A stretch of DNA of 64,000 nt from Mesotoga sp. UBA6090. Its GTDB lineage: Bacteria > Thermotogota > Thermotogae > Petrotogales > Kosmotogaceae. Shown here piece by piece: positions 1-8,193 of this stretch. The notes below the pieces were generated by a model that was not told the origin of the DNA, ran no database searches, and saw nothing but the letters and a program-made list of their open reading frames with translations. The stretch is from assembly GCF_002435945.1 (NCBI RefSeq), contig NZ_DIXC01000060.1, positions 1-64,000 on the forward strand, written 5' to 3'. How positions within the stretch are numbered: the first letter of the stretch is position 1; each line of letters starts with the position of its first letter. A program made the position numbers and the translations under genes.

Positions 1-870
1 CTTCTTCGCCTTCTTGGCACACTGGGAGCGGTGAACTCCGTTTCTTACATTGTGGGACCGGCTCTAGGGGGTATTCTTTATGGCCTGTTCGGAATTGAGA
101 TAGTCTTCATTCTTAACGGAGCGTCGTTCATAGCCTCAGCAATCAGCGAAATCTTCATCAGGTATCAGCAAACGACTGAAAAATCCAAGGTGTCAGTGAA
201 GAGTGTTTTTGTCGATATCGCCGAGGGGATAACCTTTCTGAGAAGAATCAAGGGACTGATGATGATTCTGATTTTTGCTATGGTCTCCAATTTTCTCTCG
301 TCTCCGATTTTCATAGTTGTCTTCCCATTTTTCGCTCGCACAGTGGTCGGCTTTTCCAGTCAGCAGTACGGCTTTCTTCAATCGGGTTGGGTAATTGGAG
401 TTCTCATTGGGAATGTCTTGTTAGGAACGGTGCTTGTTAAGAAAAGACAGGGTCGTCTATTTGCAGGAGGTCTGGCCGCGGAAACAGCTATAAACTTCTG
501 TCTGGCAGCTTTCTTTTTTCCGTACTTCACGAAGCTTTTCGGTGGGGCTTCATGGCTGTATTTTGCATCACTCGGAGTACCTATACTTGTTATGGGGGTG
601 TTTAACGCCTTTGTGAACACGCCGCTTCAAACTTTGTTTCATCGTATAGTGCCAACAAGTCACAGATCAAGAGTGTTTTCTGTGATCTCAATTCTTGCAC
701 AGATTGCTACTCCCTTGGGTTCGGCCATCTTCGGATTTGCAGTTGACAGATTTCCCGTTCACTATCTTGTTCTAGCATCGTGTATCGGAAATGCCGTTCT
801 TACCGTTGTCTTTCTCACAAAAGGTATGTCCAAGCTCTTCGAAGAAAAGCGAAGCGAAAACAGGAACTAA
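1..870 (+). CDS. MFS transporter, C-terminal part (5' end outside window)
   Basis: The reading frame is open from the first base of the window, so the gene starts upstream and about 289 codons are visible. The protein is very hydrophobic, with roughly seven or eight membrane segments separated by short basic loops (for example KKRQGR), and ends in a charged tail rich in Lys and Glu. The early GPALGG stretch and the late conserved segment around PTSHRSRVFS are typical of the drug/macrolide exporter branch of the major facilitator superfamily. It probably exports small molecules across the inner membrane, but no substrate can be read from the sequence. The first ATG-like start inside the window is not a real start, because the upstream codons are also membrane-like and in frame. 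Confidence 0.8.
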   Translation, partial: LLRLLGTLGAVNSVSYIVGPALGGILYGLFGIEIVFILNGASFIASAISEIFIRYQQTTEKSKVSVKSVFVDIAEGITFLRRIKGLMMILIFAMVSNFLSSPIFIVVFPFFARTVVGFSSQQYGFLQSGWVIGVLIGNVLLGTVLVKKRQGRLFAGGLAAETAINFCLAAFFFPYFTKLFGGASWLYFASLGVPILVMGVFNAFVNTPLQTLFHRIVPTSHRSRVFSVISILAQIATPLGSAIFGFAVDRFPVHYLVLASCIGNAVLTVVFLTKGMSKLFEEKRSENRN

Positions 871-1001
871 CCAACAGGTCCCTCGGTCGAGCCTGCAGGC
901 AAAGGTATAGGATCATGATCATACGAGTCTTACAGACTGACTCGTTGTACAAATGGTCCTCCAAATGAAGGTATTCTTCTAATCGATCGAAACGGAATTT
1001 C

Positions 1002-1035
1002 AAAAAAAGAACCGGAGAGGAATTCTCCGGTTCTT
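1002..1035 (-). terminator. Rho-independent terminator of the parvulin gene
   Basis: A perfect 12-bp stem (1007-1018 with 1024-1035) and a 5-base loop is followed, on the minus strand, by a run of seven T (the A run at 1002-1008). It lies just after the stop of the minus-strand foldase gene. The stem could also stop transcription from the MFS gene on the other strand, although a T-tract is weak there. Confidence 0.85.
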
Positions 1036-1050
1036 GGTTCTTGTGTTAGT

Positions 1051-2691
1051 TCAATCAGTTGCGTTCTGTGTTTCCTTTTCTGCTGCAAGCTGCTCTAACT
1101 CTGAAAGTATTGAATCTATCTCGGCCTGTGCCTCTTCGGAGGGGTCGACTTCCATGAGATTCTCGAAGTAGCTTAGCCTTTTGCTCAGTTTTTCCTCTAT
1201 CCACTCAGGGCTGTAATCAAGATCAAGTGAAAGAGAGTTGTTCCTTATAAGAATGTAAAGAATATCGGCCTTCAATTCATCAGGGATTTCTCTATTGACC
1301 ATACTTTCCAGACCGGATTCAATCTCTCCAATTGTGCTGAATACGTAATCCACAAAGCTTTGTCCATAGCTGCTTAACTGCTGCTGAAGAAGATCCTGGT
1401 TCATGAACGTACTTTCCAGTTCCCCAAGCAAGGCGTTGTAGTATGCTGCAGTGACCTCGGGGTCTTCACCATCAAGCTCGTACATCTTCTGCACTATTAC
1501 ACCGCGCTTTTCACCTACTTCAAAGAGATTTCTTATTGCTGTCTCATAGTCTGGACTGTCAGTGTAACCAAGCATTTCCGATAGTTCGATGAATGCTGCA
1601 TATTCTATAGCAGGCGCTTCAGATGAAGACTTCTCGCCAAATATGTTTGCCGCTATCTCGACGAAGAACTCGCTCGCAGACTCTTCTGTCGCTCTTGCTT
1701 CGGCATATTCATTGTAGAAGAGGAACTCATTATCCAGAATCTCATAATCGAAGTCGTTCTCTTCTATATAGCTCTCTATCCAGCGACTATAAGTATCGTT
1801 CTGGTAACCTGACACAAAGTCGTTGTAACTCGGAGAATTCATAATGTCTTCCAGACTGTCTATTTCCGTTCTCTCTTCGACAATTATCAAGTGATATCCA
1901 AATTCGCTTCCAACAGGACCGTAGAGCTGGCCTATAGGGGCGGAAAGTATGGCTTCTTCAAATTCGGGGACAGTTTGTCCCTTCTGAAGTGATCCTAGAT
2001 CTCCTCCATTAGCCGCCGTTCCCGAATCAATCGAATACTGCAAAGCGGCTTCTGCGAAGGTGATTTCGCCGCTTTCGATTCTATTCATTAGTTCAGTTGC
2101 TGTTGCCTCTTCAGTAACCAGAATGTGTCTGGCTCTTATAGTCTCAAACTGATTCTTTATCTCTGTCTTGAACTCATCAAAATATGCCGCCAGAGCGTCA
2201 TCATTTAAAGGGGCTATCGCCTCCTGAACGAGCGCTGCTTTAAGAGCATCAGAAACATAGTTTCTCATTTCCGATCTGAAGGCTTCCATGGAACCATAGA
2301 TCGACTCTATCTGCTCAACCATGTCGGGACTTGAAGTGTACATTTCCATCATCGAATCGGTTTCAGCGTCAATTTCCTCTTCAGATGGAATCAAATTGCT
2401 CTCCCACGCATAGTAATCTATTAGCTTCTGATCAACGATATATGGTATTATCATGGTTTTCAACCCAAGCTCACTTGGTATATAGTAGCTGTCAAAATAA
2501 GGATCAAGTGTGATTCCTTGACTTGCAGCATTTGCCACTGTTGCGCCAAATGCCTGCTCAATTTCCTCTCTTGTTATCCAGAACTCACTAGATACTGCTT
2601 CTCCACCTTTTGTTATCCTGACTGCATATTCAGCCCCGATCAGAGTGAGCGAAAGAAACGCTGCCAGAAGTATTAGTAGAAACTTCTTCAA
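1051..2691 (-). CDS. Secreted peptidyl-prolyl isomerase, SurA/PpiC parvulin type
   Basis: This protein of about 546 residues has an N-terminal signal or anchor (KKFLLILLAAFLSLTLIG), a SurA-like N-terminal chaperone region, and one parvulin domain at about residues 185-280. The domain starts with RARHILV and contains GGDLGSL and the FGYHLIIV strand typical of PpiC rotamases. The remaining 250 residues are acidic and helical. It should assist folding of exported proteins outside the inner membrane. The start is placed at TTG 2691, because GAGGGGG lies about 6 bases upstream; an ATG two codons earlier (2697) is too close to that site. The gene is divergent from the small gene at 2769 and has a strong terminator downstream. 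Confidence 0.85.
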   Translation of the reverse strand: MKKFLLILLAAFLSLTLIGAEYAVRITKGGEAVSSEFWITREEIEQAFGATVANAASQGITLDPYFDSYYIPSELGLKTMIIPYIVDQKLIDYYAWESNLIPSEEEIDAETDSMMEMYTSSPDMVEQIESIYGSMEAFRSEMRNYVSDALKAALVQEAIAPLNDDALAAYFDEFKTEIKNQFETIRARHILVTEEATATELMNRIESGEITFAEAALQYSIDSGTAANGGDLGSLQKGQTVPEFEEAILSAPIGQLYGPVGSEFGYHLIIVEERTEIDSLEDIMNSPSYNDFVSGYQNDTYSRWIESYIEENDFDYEILDNEFLFYNEYAEARATEESASEFFVEIAANIFGEKSSSEAPAIEYAAFIELSEMLGYTDSPDYETAIRNLFEVGEKRGVIVQKMYELDGEDPEVTAAYYNALLGELESTFMNQDLLQQQLSSYGQSFVDYVFSTIGEIESGLESMVNREIPDELKADILYILIRNNSLSLDLDYSPEWIEEKLSKRLSYFENLMEVDPSEEAQAEIDSILSELEQLAAEKETQNATD

Positions 2692-2768
2692 AATCATTCC
2701 CCCTCGTGTATTAGGTACATTCATGATAACATTTCATTTGAAAAGGTGTGTCACGAGAGGTGAATATT

Positions 2769-3152
2769 TTGAAGAAAACTGACCTTGATCTGGAGAGACT
2801 CAACTCAACGTCATGGAAGTGGTTAAACTCTGAGGAAGCCGAGCTGTCTGGCGGTGAGAACTCCAGGCAACCGCAAGCCATGTACTTCTTCACAGACGAA
2901 AAGAACAGATCCTTCTGCCGAAGATACAATAGGGAAGTGAATTTCAGAAGGGATGTTGAGGATATTGGTCTCTGTGATAAATGTGGAATGAGATTCCGAA
3001 CTTACAGGGCAGCTCAGATATGTGTATTTGCACCAGCTGAAGCTTACTATACAATCGACACACGTGATGAATCGAAAGAAATCGAGGGGTTTCCTGACAA
3101 GGACTTTGCGGAAAAGGGAGTAAGTGACTTCGAGAGCAAGAGCTGGCAATGA
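2769..3152 (+). CDS. Hypothetical CxxC protein, 127 aa
   Basis: I do not recognise this gene. The product is small, charged and soluble, with a central CDKCGMRF motif that could hold half of a metal or redox site, and a single FCRRY cysteine before it. TTG 2769 is preferred as start because GAGAGGTGA lies 5 bases upstream; GTG 2748 is in the same frame but lacks a good site. It faces away from the parvulin gene. After the stop the frame stays open for another 30 codons, so the gene might be a shortened form of something longer. The antisense frame here is also open, so coding status is uncertain. Confidence 0.45.
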   Translation: MKKTDLDLERLNSTSWKWLNSEEAELSGGENSRQPQAMYFFTDEKNRSFCRRYNREVNFRRDVEDIGLCDKCGMRFRTYRAAQICVFAPAEAYYTIDTRDESKEIEGFPDKDFAEKGVSDFESKSWQ

Positions 3153-3355
3153 AAAGCTTCTAATAGGCGTATTTTGGCCATCTTCATCCTCAGAGAGCTT
3201 ATAGAAGATCACAAATACACGGTAACATTAGATCGAATCTTATGATTAAACCTTCTTGGTCAGGTCCCGAAGGATCCCTTCGTCAAACAGTTTAGTTGTT
3301 TTTGTTTTTCGTAACAAAGCGTTTCCATTATTTCTTTTTTTCTTGGAGTCGGACA

Positions 3356-4894
3356 ATGAAGAACTTGCCGAGATCGCTCTTGTGGTTTGCTGCAGCTGTA
3401 ATTGTTGTCTTTTCCCTTTCTTCGTGCATTGTAGTAGATAATCCAGTTGTCGTTAGGGTGCCCTTTGATGAACTAAAGGGCGGTGCTTATTATGGAGGGG
3501 GGCTCCTCTTTTCGCCTTCAAACATATCGATTTCGCATTTGGGAGAGGGAACTCTGATTGCATTCCAGGATCTCAGCATGGAGTGGACACCCGAAGAAGG
3601 TTCTTCTATTGCGGAGAGAAACTATGGTTATCTTTACATAAAATCCATAGATGGGACCGGAATTAAATATGAGTACATGATTTACGATTCGGAAGGTGCA
3701 ATCGTCAAGCGCGTTGACTCTGTTTTTCAACCGGTCTCTGTAGGATCTCAGTATTTCTCGAACTCATCCGATGCTGATTTTTTCTCTGGCGTCTCATACC
3801 ATTCCGCCGCCGGCATGCACGATCCATTTATCAGCGATGGATACCTTCTAACCTTTAGACACGATATCCCCGATGAAGAAAACTCCGCTCCACTTTCCTT
3901 TAGAAAAGTTCTTTTCAGAGTTCAGCAAGCGCCAATGGTTTCCTCAACCAGATTTCCCAGAGGCGTAATTGCAGTGAGCAATTCTATACCTAGATCGCTT
4001 GTGATCAACTCTTCTCTTCTTGTACAGGAACCGTCTGAAATCGAAAATCAGATCGTATTTTCGATGACTTCTTCTATCCCTCATTTCTCTCCCGGTGATT
4101 ATATCTTTGACACAATGAATGACTCTTTGAGAAGAGTTGTTTCCGTGAATGATTCTGACCCTTTAAAAGTATCACTCGAAACGGAAGAAGCTTTTGTTGA
4201 AGAGGCTCTGGGTACTTTAATAGTGAATATTGAGGGTGATGTATCAGAAATCATAGAGAAACTCGGAACCGAAAGTGATCGTTCCTTTGCAGAAAGTGTG
4301 ACAACAAACCTGATCACAAAGGAATGGGAAGAATCTATCGTTGATGAGGATGAGATGAAAGCTGCAATTAAGAATAAACTGGTTCTTGACGCGAATATCA
4401 GTCTTGATTTTCATCTTTCGTGGAACAAATTCAGCTCTCATGGAACGCTTCTCTTTCCGGCAAAAGTCTCTTCGATACTGGAAATTGTTGGAAAGGAAGG
4501 GTTCGAGATTGAAAAAACGAAGAAGGTTGCTGAACCAAAGGTAAGCATTAGCGTATGCGGAATCCCCGTAACAATCAGCATACCCATTGAGCTATTCTAT
4601 GGGATGGAAACGGAAGTCGCAAGCATTGATCTTCAATTCGGTCCCGAGATAGAGGTATATCCGAAGTTCCATTATGAAGTAGAAGCAAAAATCAACCTCG
4701 ACGGACCTCATGGTAAAAGCTATTCAAGAGGTTCCATAGACCACAATGCAACCTTTGTAGATAAGATCGATTTCGACGGATCCCCTGAGATTGAAGGAAA
4801 GTTTGGCTTCAAATTTTATCCTGGAGTTACTATTGCTTGTGTCCTTCGTCCGGAGATGGAGATGCCAGTCGGTTTCTCTGCAAGAGTAAGTTAA
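3356..4894 (+). CDS. Secreted lipoprotein of unknown function, 512 aa
   Basis: The product starts with a basic stretch, a hydrophobic segment and a lipobox (SLSSC, Cys at about residue 25), so it is predicted to be lipid-anchored on the outer face of a membrane. The ATG at 3356 follows GGAG and gives a standard signal peptide; in-frame starts further up would add an unlikely aromatic-rich leader. The body is rich in short alternating hydrophobic stretches that look like beta strands, particularly in the last 150 residues. I recognise no family. The TAA at 4892-4894 may be premature, because the frame continues with protein-like sequence to TGA 5024-5026. A terminator hairpin follows at 5164. 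Confidence 0.7.
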   Translation: MKNLPRSLLWFAAAVIVVFSLSSCIVVDNPVVVRVPFDELKGGAYYGGGLLFSPSNISISHLGEGTLIAFQDLSMEWTPEEGSSIAERNYGYLYIKSIDGTGIKYEYMIYDSEGAIVKRVDSVFQPVSVGSQYFSNSSDADFFSGVSYHSAAGMHDPFISDGYLLTFRHDIPDEENSAPLSFRKVLFRVQQAPMVSSTRFPRGVIAVSNSIPRSLVINSSLLVQEPSEIENQIVFSMTSSIPHFSPGDYIFDTMNDSLRRVVSVNDSDPLKVSLETEEAFVEEALGTLIVNIEGDVSEIIEKLGTESDRSFAESVTTNLITKEWEESIVDEDEMKAAIKNKLVLDANISLDFHLSWNKFSSHGTLLFPAKVSSILEIVGKEGFEIEKTKKVAEPKVSISVCGIPVTISIPIELFYGMETEVASIDLQFGPEIEVYPKFHYEVEAKINLDGPHGKSYSRGSIDHNATFVDKIDFDGSPEIEGKFGFKFYPGVTIACVLRPEMEMPVGFSARVS

Positions 4895-5026
4895 TCGAAG
4901 GCTGAGTTAGATTTTGAGACCGAGGGACACATAATGATAAAGCTAGATCTGTTATTCTATAAGCACACTTTTGCCAAGACAAAGGTCTTTAGCCAGACAA
5001 AGAATATCTATTCGAAAGAGCTCTGA
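4895..5026 (+). other. In-frame continuation of the lipoprotein gene after a likely premature stop
   Basis: Reading on in the same frame past TAA 4892-4894 gives 43 open codons that end in TGA 5024-5026. The encoded peptide has alternating hydrophobic and polar residues (for example HIMIKLDLLFY) like the strands just before the stop, and the next structure downstream is the terminator at 5164. A nonsense mutation in the 3' end of the gene is the simplest reading. The alternative is chance: 43 open codons are not rare on their own. Confidence 0.45.
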
Positions 5027-5400
5027 GGATTATCAGGAATGGTCCGTGATTAGTTTGAATAGCGCAAGGGACAGTTCTTTCTAGCGATAATCTGAAGATC
5101 AGCGTGAAAGTTCAGAAATCAATAATCGGAAGTTTTCTGTTCTCAATACTCGAAATACTGAATAAGGGCATTCCTGATTAAAGTAGATCGGGATGCCCTT
5201 TTACCGAAAAGCCTTCGTAACCCTAATCATGATTGACAGATTCCCATCAGGAGCATTGCTCTTGAACCTCAGTGGAATTCATTTTCCTTAACCCGATTTG
5301 CACTAGACAAAGACTACCTAATACAGGCTATTGCCCTCGCCTCGATTTGCTAGAAACTCAGGCAACGAATTACTGCAAAAACCTTCTCTAGAGAACTATT
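5027..5400. other. Intergenic region between convergent genes
   Basis: This stretch holds the terminator hairpin at 5164-5204 and otherwise no coding frame or RNA gene that I can support. It separates the plus-strand lipoprotein gene from the end of the minus-strand lpd gene. Confidence 0.5.
5164..5204 (+). terminator. Terminator hairpin after the lipoprotein gene
   Basis: An inverted repeat (AAGGGCATTCC at 5164 and GGGATGCCCTT at 5090+100, that is 5190-5200, with one G-T pair) is followed by a short T-run. It is the first strong hairpin after the extended end of the lipoprotein gene. Confidence 0.65.
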
Positions 5401-6762
5401 CTAAATGTGAATGCTCATTCCATCGATACCTTCTAGCGCTCCCAATATTGTTTCCGAAAGCGTCGGATGTGGGTGAATCGAATTCTCGAGATCTTCCACC
5501 GTTAGGCCGTTTCTTACTGCTACAACCCCTTCCATGATGAGCTCGGTCGCAGAAGGCGAAACGATACTCATTCCCAGAACTTTACCGCTCTCTTTGTCTG
5601 CGATCACCTTGACAAAGCCCGTGTTCTCTAGGACGGTTCTTGCTCTTCCGTTAGCACTTAGGGGGAATTTCGCTATCTTTACCTTCTGTTTGTCATCGAT
5701 ATCTGCCTCCCTCAAACCAGCTGACGCCACTTCTGGGCTGGAGAAAATTATCGAAGGCACAGCCGAGTAATCCATTTCCATCTCATCGCCCGCAATATTG
5801 TGGGCGGCCACTATACCCTCATAGCTTGCAACGTGAGCCAGCATGATCCCGGCTCTGATATCACCAATGGCATAGATCCCTTTTACGCTTGTCTGCATTC
5901 TGCTGTCAGTAACTATCCCTCTCTCAATCTTCAAACTCAAATCCCTAATGTCTTCAGTGATGTTCGGCCTTCTTCCCACCGCAACCAGCACTTTCTCGGC
6001 CTGAAGAGAGAGCTCTTGTTCACCTTCTGCATTGAGGATAAAAGAACATTCTTCTCTTTCCACCTCAGTGACCTTAGTCTTTTCTATTATCTCGACTCCC
6101 TGTCTGGTCAAAGACTTCCGTAATTCGTCAGCAACGTCGCTGTCTTCAGAGGGCATTATGTGATCTGCCAGCTCAACTAAGGTCGTCTTAACTCCGAATG
6201 AACTGAAAAATGTTGCAAACTCAACTCCTATAACGCCCCCGCCAACAATTACGAGGCTTTCTGGCATTTCTTCCAAACGAAAAACGTCATTGCTTGTCCA
6301 GATTCCTTCGACTTCACTGAAAGGCCTAAACATGGAGGGTTCTGATCCACTTGCGATAACTATGTTATTCGTCTCCAGAATCTCCCCGCTCTGCTCTAAG
6401 AGGACGTGCTTCGCATCCTTTATCACAGCGTTGTCATTGAAGAAATCAACTTCGTTTTTCTTCAATAGGTGCTCAATCCCTTTTCTAGACATTGTGATCG
6501 TTCTATTCATGTGAGACATGATTTTCTTCAGATCATAATCAAGTCCGGATATCTCGATTCCAAGTCTCTTGGACTTATTAGCTATCTCAGTGTACAAATG
6601 GGCTGAAGTCAGCATCGCTTTCGTTGGAATACAGCCCCAGTTTGTGCAGGTCCCACCGAGATATTCCTTTTCAACGAGCGCAACTCTCTTTCCCAGCTGA
6701 GCTATTCTTATCGCACATACATAACCTCCAGGCCCACCACCAATTACAACCGCGTCAAGCAT
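5401..6762 (-). CDS. lpdA: Dihydrolipoamide dehydrogenase family flavoprotein
   Basis: The 453-residue protein has the full layout of a class I pyridine nucleotide-disulfide oxidoreductase. An FAD Rossmann motif (GGGPGGY) is at the N-terminus, a redox disulfide CTNWGC at about residues 39-44, a second GGGVIGVEFA NAD(P)-binding motif at about 173, the AIGDI FAD motif near 300, and a C-terminal HPHPTLSE with the catalytic His and Glu of E3 enzymes. It would reoxidise dihydrolipoyl groups and form NADH. No E2, E1 or glycine cleavage gene is next to it. Instead it forms an operon with two TusA-like genes, the nearer of which overlaps its start by 8 bases. A role in sulfur or lipoyl-linked redox chemistry is therefore possible, but this is inference. 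Confidence 0.88.
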   Translation of the reverse strand: MLDAVVIGGGPGGYVCAIRIAQLGKRVALVEKEYLGGTCTNWGCIPTKAMLTSAHLYTEIANKSKRLGIEISGLDYDLKKIMSHMNRTITMSRKGIEHLLKKNEVDFFNDNAVIKDAKHVLLEQSGEILETNNIVIASGSEPSMFRPFSEVEGIWTSNDVFRLEEMPESLVIVGGGVIGVEFATFFSSFGVKTTLVELADHIMPSEDSDVADELRKSLTRQGVEIIEKTKVTEVEREECSFILNAEGEQELSLQAEKVLVAVGRRPNITEDIRDLSLKIERGIVTDSRMQTSVKGIYAIGDIRAGIMLAHVASYEGIVAAHNIAGDEMEMDYSAVPSIIFSSPEVASAGLREADIDDKQKVKIAKFPLSANGRARTVLENTGFVKVIADKESGKVLGMSIVSPSATELIMEGVVAVRNGLTVEDLENSIHPHPTLSETILGALEGIDGMSIHI

Positions 6763-7111
6763 TCTGTCTCCTCCTTATGTAAATCTTTATATCGCCGTAT
6801 TTATCAGCTATCTTTTTAATTATCTCATGGCCTTCTTTCTGAATAGACACAGGAATTCTCTCCCCCGAAAGTGGGTAATCTACAATAACAAGCAATACTT
6901 CTTCGGGGTTCATGTTTTCCAGAGTCTTTCTTGCTTGAATATCCGGAATCGGGCAAGATTCACCTCTCATATCAAGAAGCTGGTCGGGCTTGATAACGTC
7001 AACCTCGCCTACCAGATAATAACTGCATATTCCCTCCGAGCAGGCAATTGGGTTCCGGAGGTAGTTGTCCTTGAAAAGCAATACATCCCTGAAGACTGAA
7101 CTGAAGCACAC
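6755..7111 (-). CDS. TusA/SirA-like sulfur carrier domain with leftover YeeE N-terminus
   Basis: The last 75 residues form a TusA-like domain: DMRGESCPIPDI with the sulfur-accepting Cys in a CPxP motif, followed by the usual beta-alpha-beta pattern. The first 40 residues are not part of TusA. They read FSSVFRDVLLFKDNYL and continue upstream, in frame, into a hydrophobic segment with QRGRVCF, which is the start of YeeE/YedE-type thiosulfate or selenium-related transporters. The transporter body is absent. GTG 7111 is used as start because AGAGAGG precedes it; a longer reading is blocked by a stop at 7172-7174. The gene lies between a second TusA-like gene and lpd. Confidence 0.7.
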   Translation of the reverse strand: MCFSSVFRDVLLFKDNYLRNPIACSEGICSYYLVGEVDVIKPDQLLDMRGESCPIPDIQARKTLENMNPEEVLLVIVDYPLSGERIPVSIQKEGHEIIKKIADKYGDIKIYIRRRQNA

Positions 7112-7165
7112 TCTACCTCTCTGAAGAATTATTCCGAAAACAAGACCAATTAGGAGACCTGTCAG
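7061..7165 (-). pseudogene. Remnant of YeeE/YedE-type transporter N-terminus
   Basis: Minus-strand codons from 7165 down encode LTGLLIGLVFGIILQRGR followed by VCFSSVFRDVLLFKDNYL, closely matching the first membrane helix and conserved RGRxCF...FRD motif of YeeE/YedE proteins. An in-frame TGA (7174-7172) precedes it. A good start (TTG 7175 behind AAGGGGTGAG) is one base out of frame, so removing the single base at 7166 would restore a normal start. After KDNY the frame runs into the TusA domain instead of the remaining transporter helices. Confidence 0.6.
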
Positions 7166-7189
7166 GCCGTATCAACTCACCCCTTCAAT

Positions 7190-7429
7190 TCAATTGACTT
7201 TTATGTATATTTTCCACTTGCTGTTACCAACTTCGTCTATTTCCAAAACTTCATGCCCCTTTGCCCTAACTGCCTCGGGAATCCTTTCCATCGACATAGC
7301 GTAATCGATGCAGACTTCAAGTATCTCTCCAGCCTTCATCTTCTCAAGAGAACGCTTTGTCTCAACATCTGGTACGTGGCAAACCTCGCCTCTAACATCC
7401 ACCGATTTTGTCACTTCGTACTTCGCCAT
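7190..7429 (-). CDS. TusA-like protein with variant CHVP motif
   Basis: This 79-residue protein has the TusA/SirA fold signature DVRGEVCHVPDVETKRSLEKM. The usual CPxP is changed to CHVP; the Cys is kept but the first Pro is not. The C-terminal strand region ends WKIYIKVN. TusA-family proteins pass persulfide sulfur between partners. The ATG at 7429 is chosen because GGAGGT lies 7 bases before it; an ATG two codons earlier directly abuts the site. It is the first gene of the minus-strand operon that continues into the second TusA-like gene and lpd, after a 78-base gap that contains the start of the YeeE remnant. Confidence 0.8.
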   Translation of the reverse strand: MAKYEVTKSVDVRGEVCHVPDVETKRSLEKMKAGEILEVCIDYAMSMERIPEAVRAKGHEVLEIDEVGNSKWKIYIKVN

Positions 7430-7672
7430 TTTCATACCTCCATTTTATGTGATTTAGTTCACATTTTTTTGAAAACTCTCCTTCACCACTTGTACACTAA
7501 ACTGGCAGTTTATTGGCATCTTGAAAAGAATCTTCAACAAACTGATAAATGCACACTATTGACGTCCAATTTCGCTATAATTCCAACTTGGTAACGGGCA
7601 CACTTTGCAGGACATTCATATTCAGACTCCGATTTCGAAGTAGAATTGGAATACTTGATCGAGGAGGTCGCC

Positions 7673-8188
7673 ATGAAAAGAGGATACGTTCAGATCTATA
7701 CGGGTGATGGTAAAGGCAAGACCACTGCAGCAATCGGTCTTGCAGTAAGGGCAGCTCTTGCGGGAGAGAAGGTATTCATCGGCCAGTTTATCAAGGGCAT
7801 GAAGTACAGTGAACTCTCATTACCAGATTACGTAGACAAAATTGTTATTGAGCAATTCGGAAGGAAATGCTTCATAAAGAGTAGCCCTGAAAGACAAGAT
7901 CTTGAAGCGGCCCGAAACGGACTTGCAAGATCACGTGAGATTATTATTGGAAGAGAGTTTGGGGTTGTTGTATTAGACGAGATTTTCATCGCCCACTACT
8001 ATAGATTGATATCTACCGAAGACATAAGGAAATTGATTTCTGCAAAATCTGAAGAGACAGAGCTTGTTTTGACTGGAAGAAAAGCACCTACAGAAATTTT
8101 CGATGAAGCAGATCTCGTCACCGAAATGAGAGAGATCAAACATTACTATTCAGTGGGAGTACAGGCGCGAGAGGGAATAGAATTTTAA
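7673..8188 (+). CDS. cobA: Cob(I)yrinic acid a,c-diamide adenosyltransferase
   Basis: The 171-residue protein has the CobA/CobO/BtuR pattern: an N-terminal P-loop GDGKGKTTAAIG, the IGQFIKG strand, and VVVLDEI for the Walker B. It moves the adenosyl group from ATP to cob(I)alamin species and makes coenzyme B12 from scavenged or partly built corrinoids. The start ATG 7673 follows GGAGGT; an in-frame ATG 27 bases earlier has no site. No other cobalamin synthesis gene is in the window, which fits corrinoid salvage. The next gene, a broken HAD phosphatase, begins 5 bases after its stop. Confidence 0.9.
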   Translation: MKRGYVQIYTGDGKGKTTAAIGLAVRAALAGEKVFIGQFIKGMKYSELSLPDYVDKIVIEQFGRKCFIKSSPERQDLEAARNGLARSREIIIGREFGVVVLDEIFIAHYYRLISTEDIRKLISAKSEETELVLTGRKAPTEIFDEADLVTEMREIKHYYSVGVQAREGIEF

Positions 8189-8193
8189 GAACG

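Noticed and set aside
2823..3212. Minus-strand open frame of 129 codons opposite the CxxC protein gene
   Set aside because: It has no ribosome site and an unbalanced Ser/Leu/Val composition; the plus frame has a good site, although both remain uncertain.
3267..3281. Small hairpin CGAAGG-ATC-CCTTCG before the lipoprotein gene as a terminator
   Set aside because: The stem is only 6 bp with a 3-base loop, and the T-rich region begins about 18 bases later, too far for a normal terminator.
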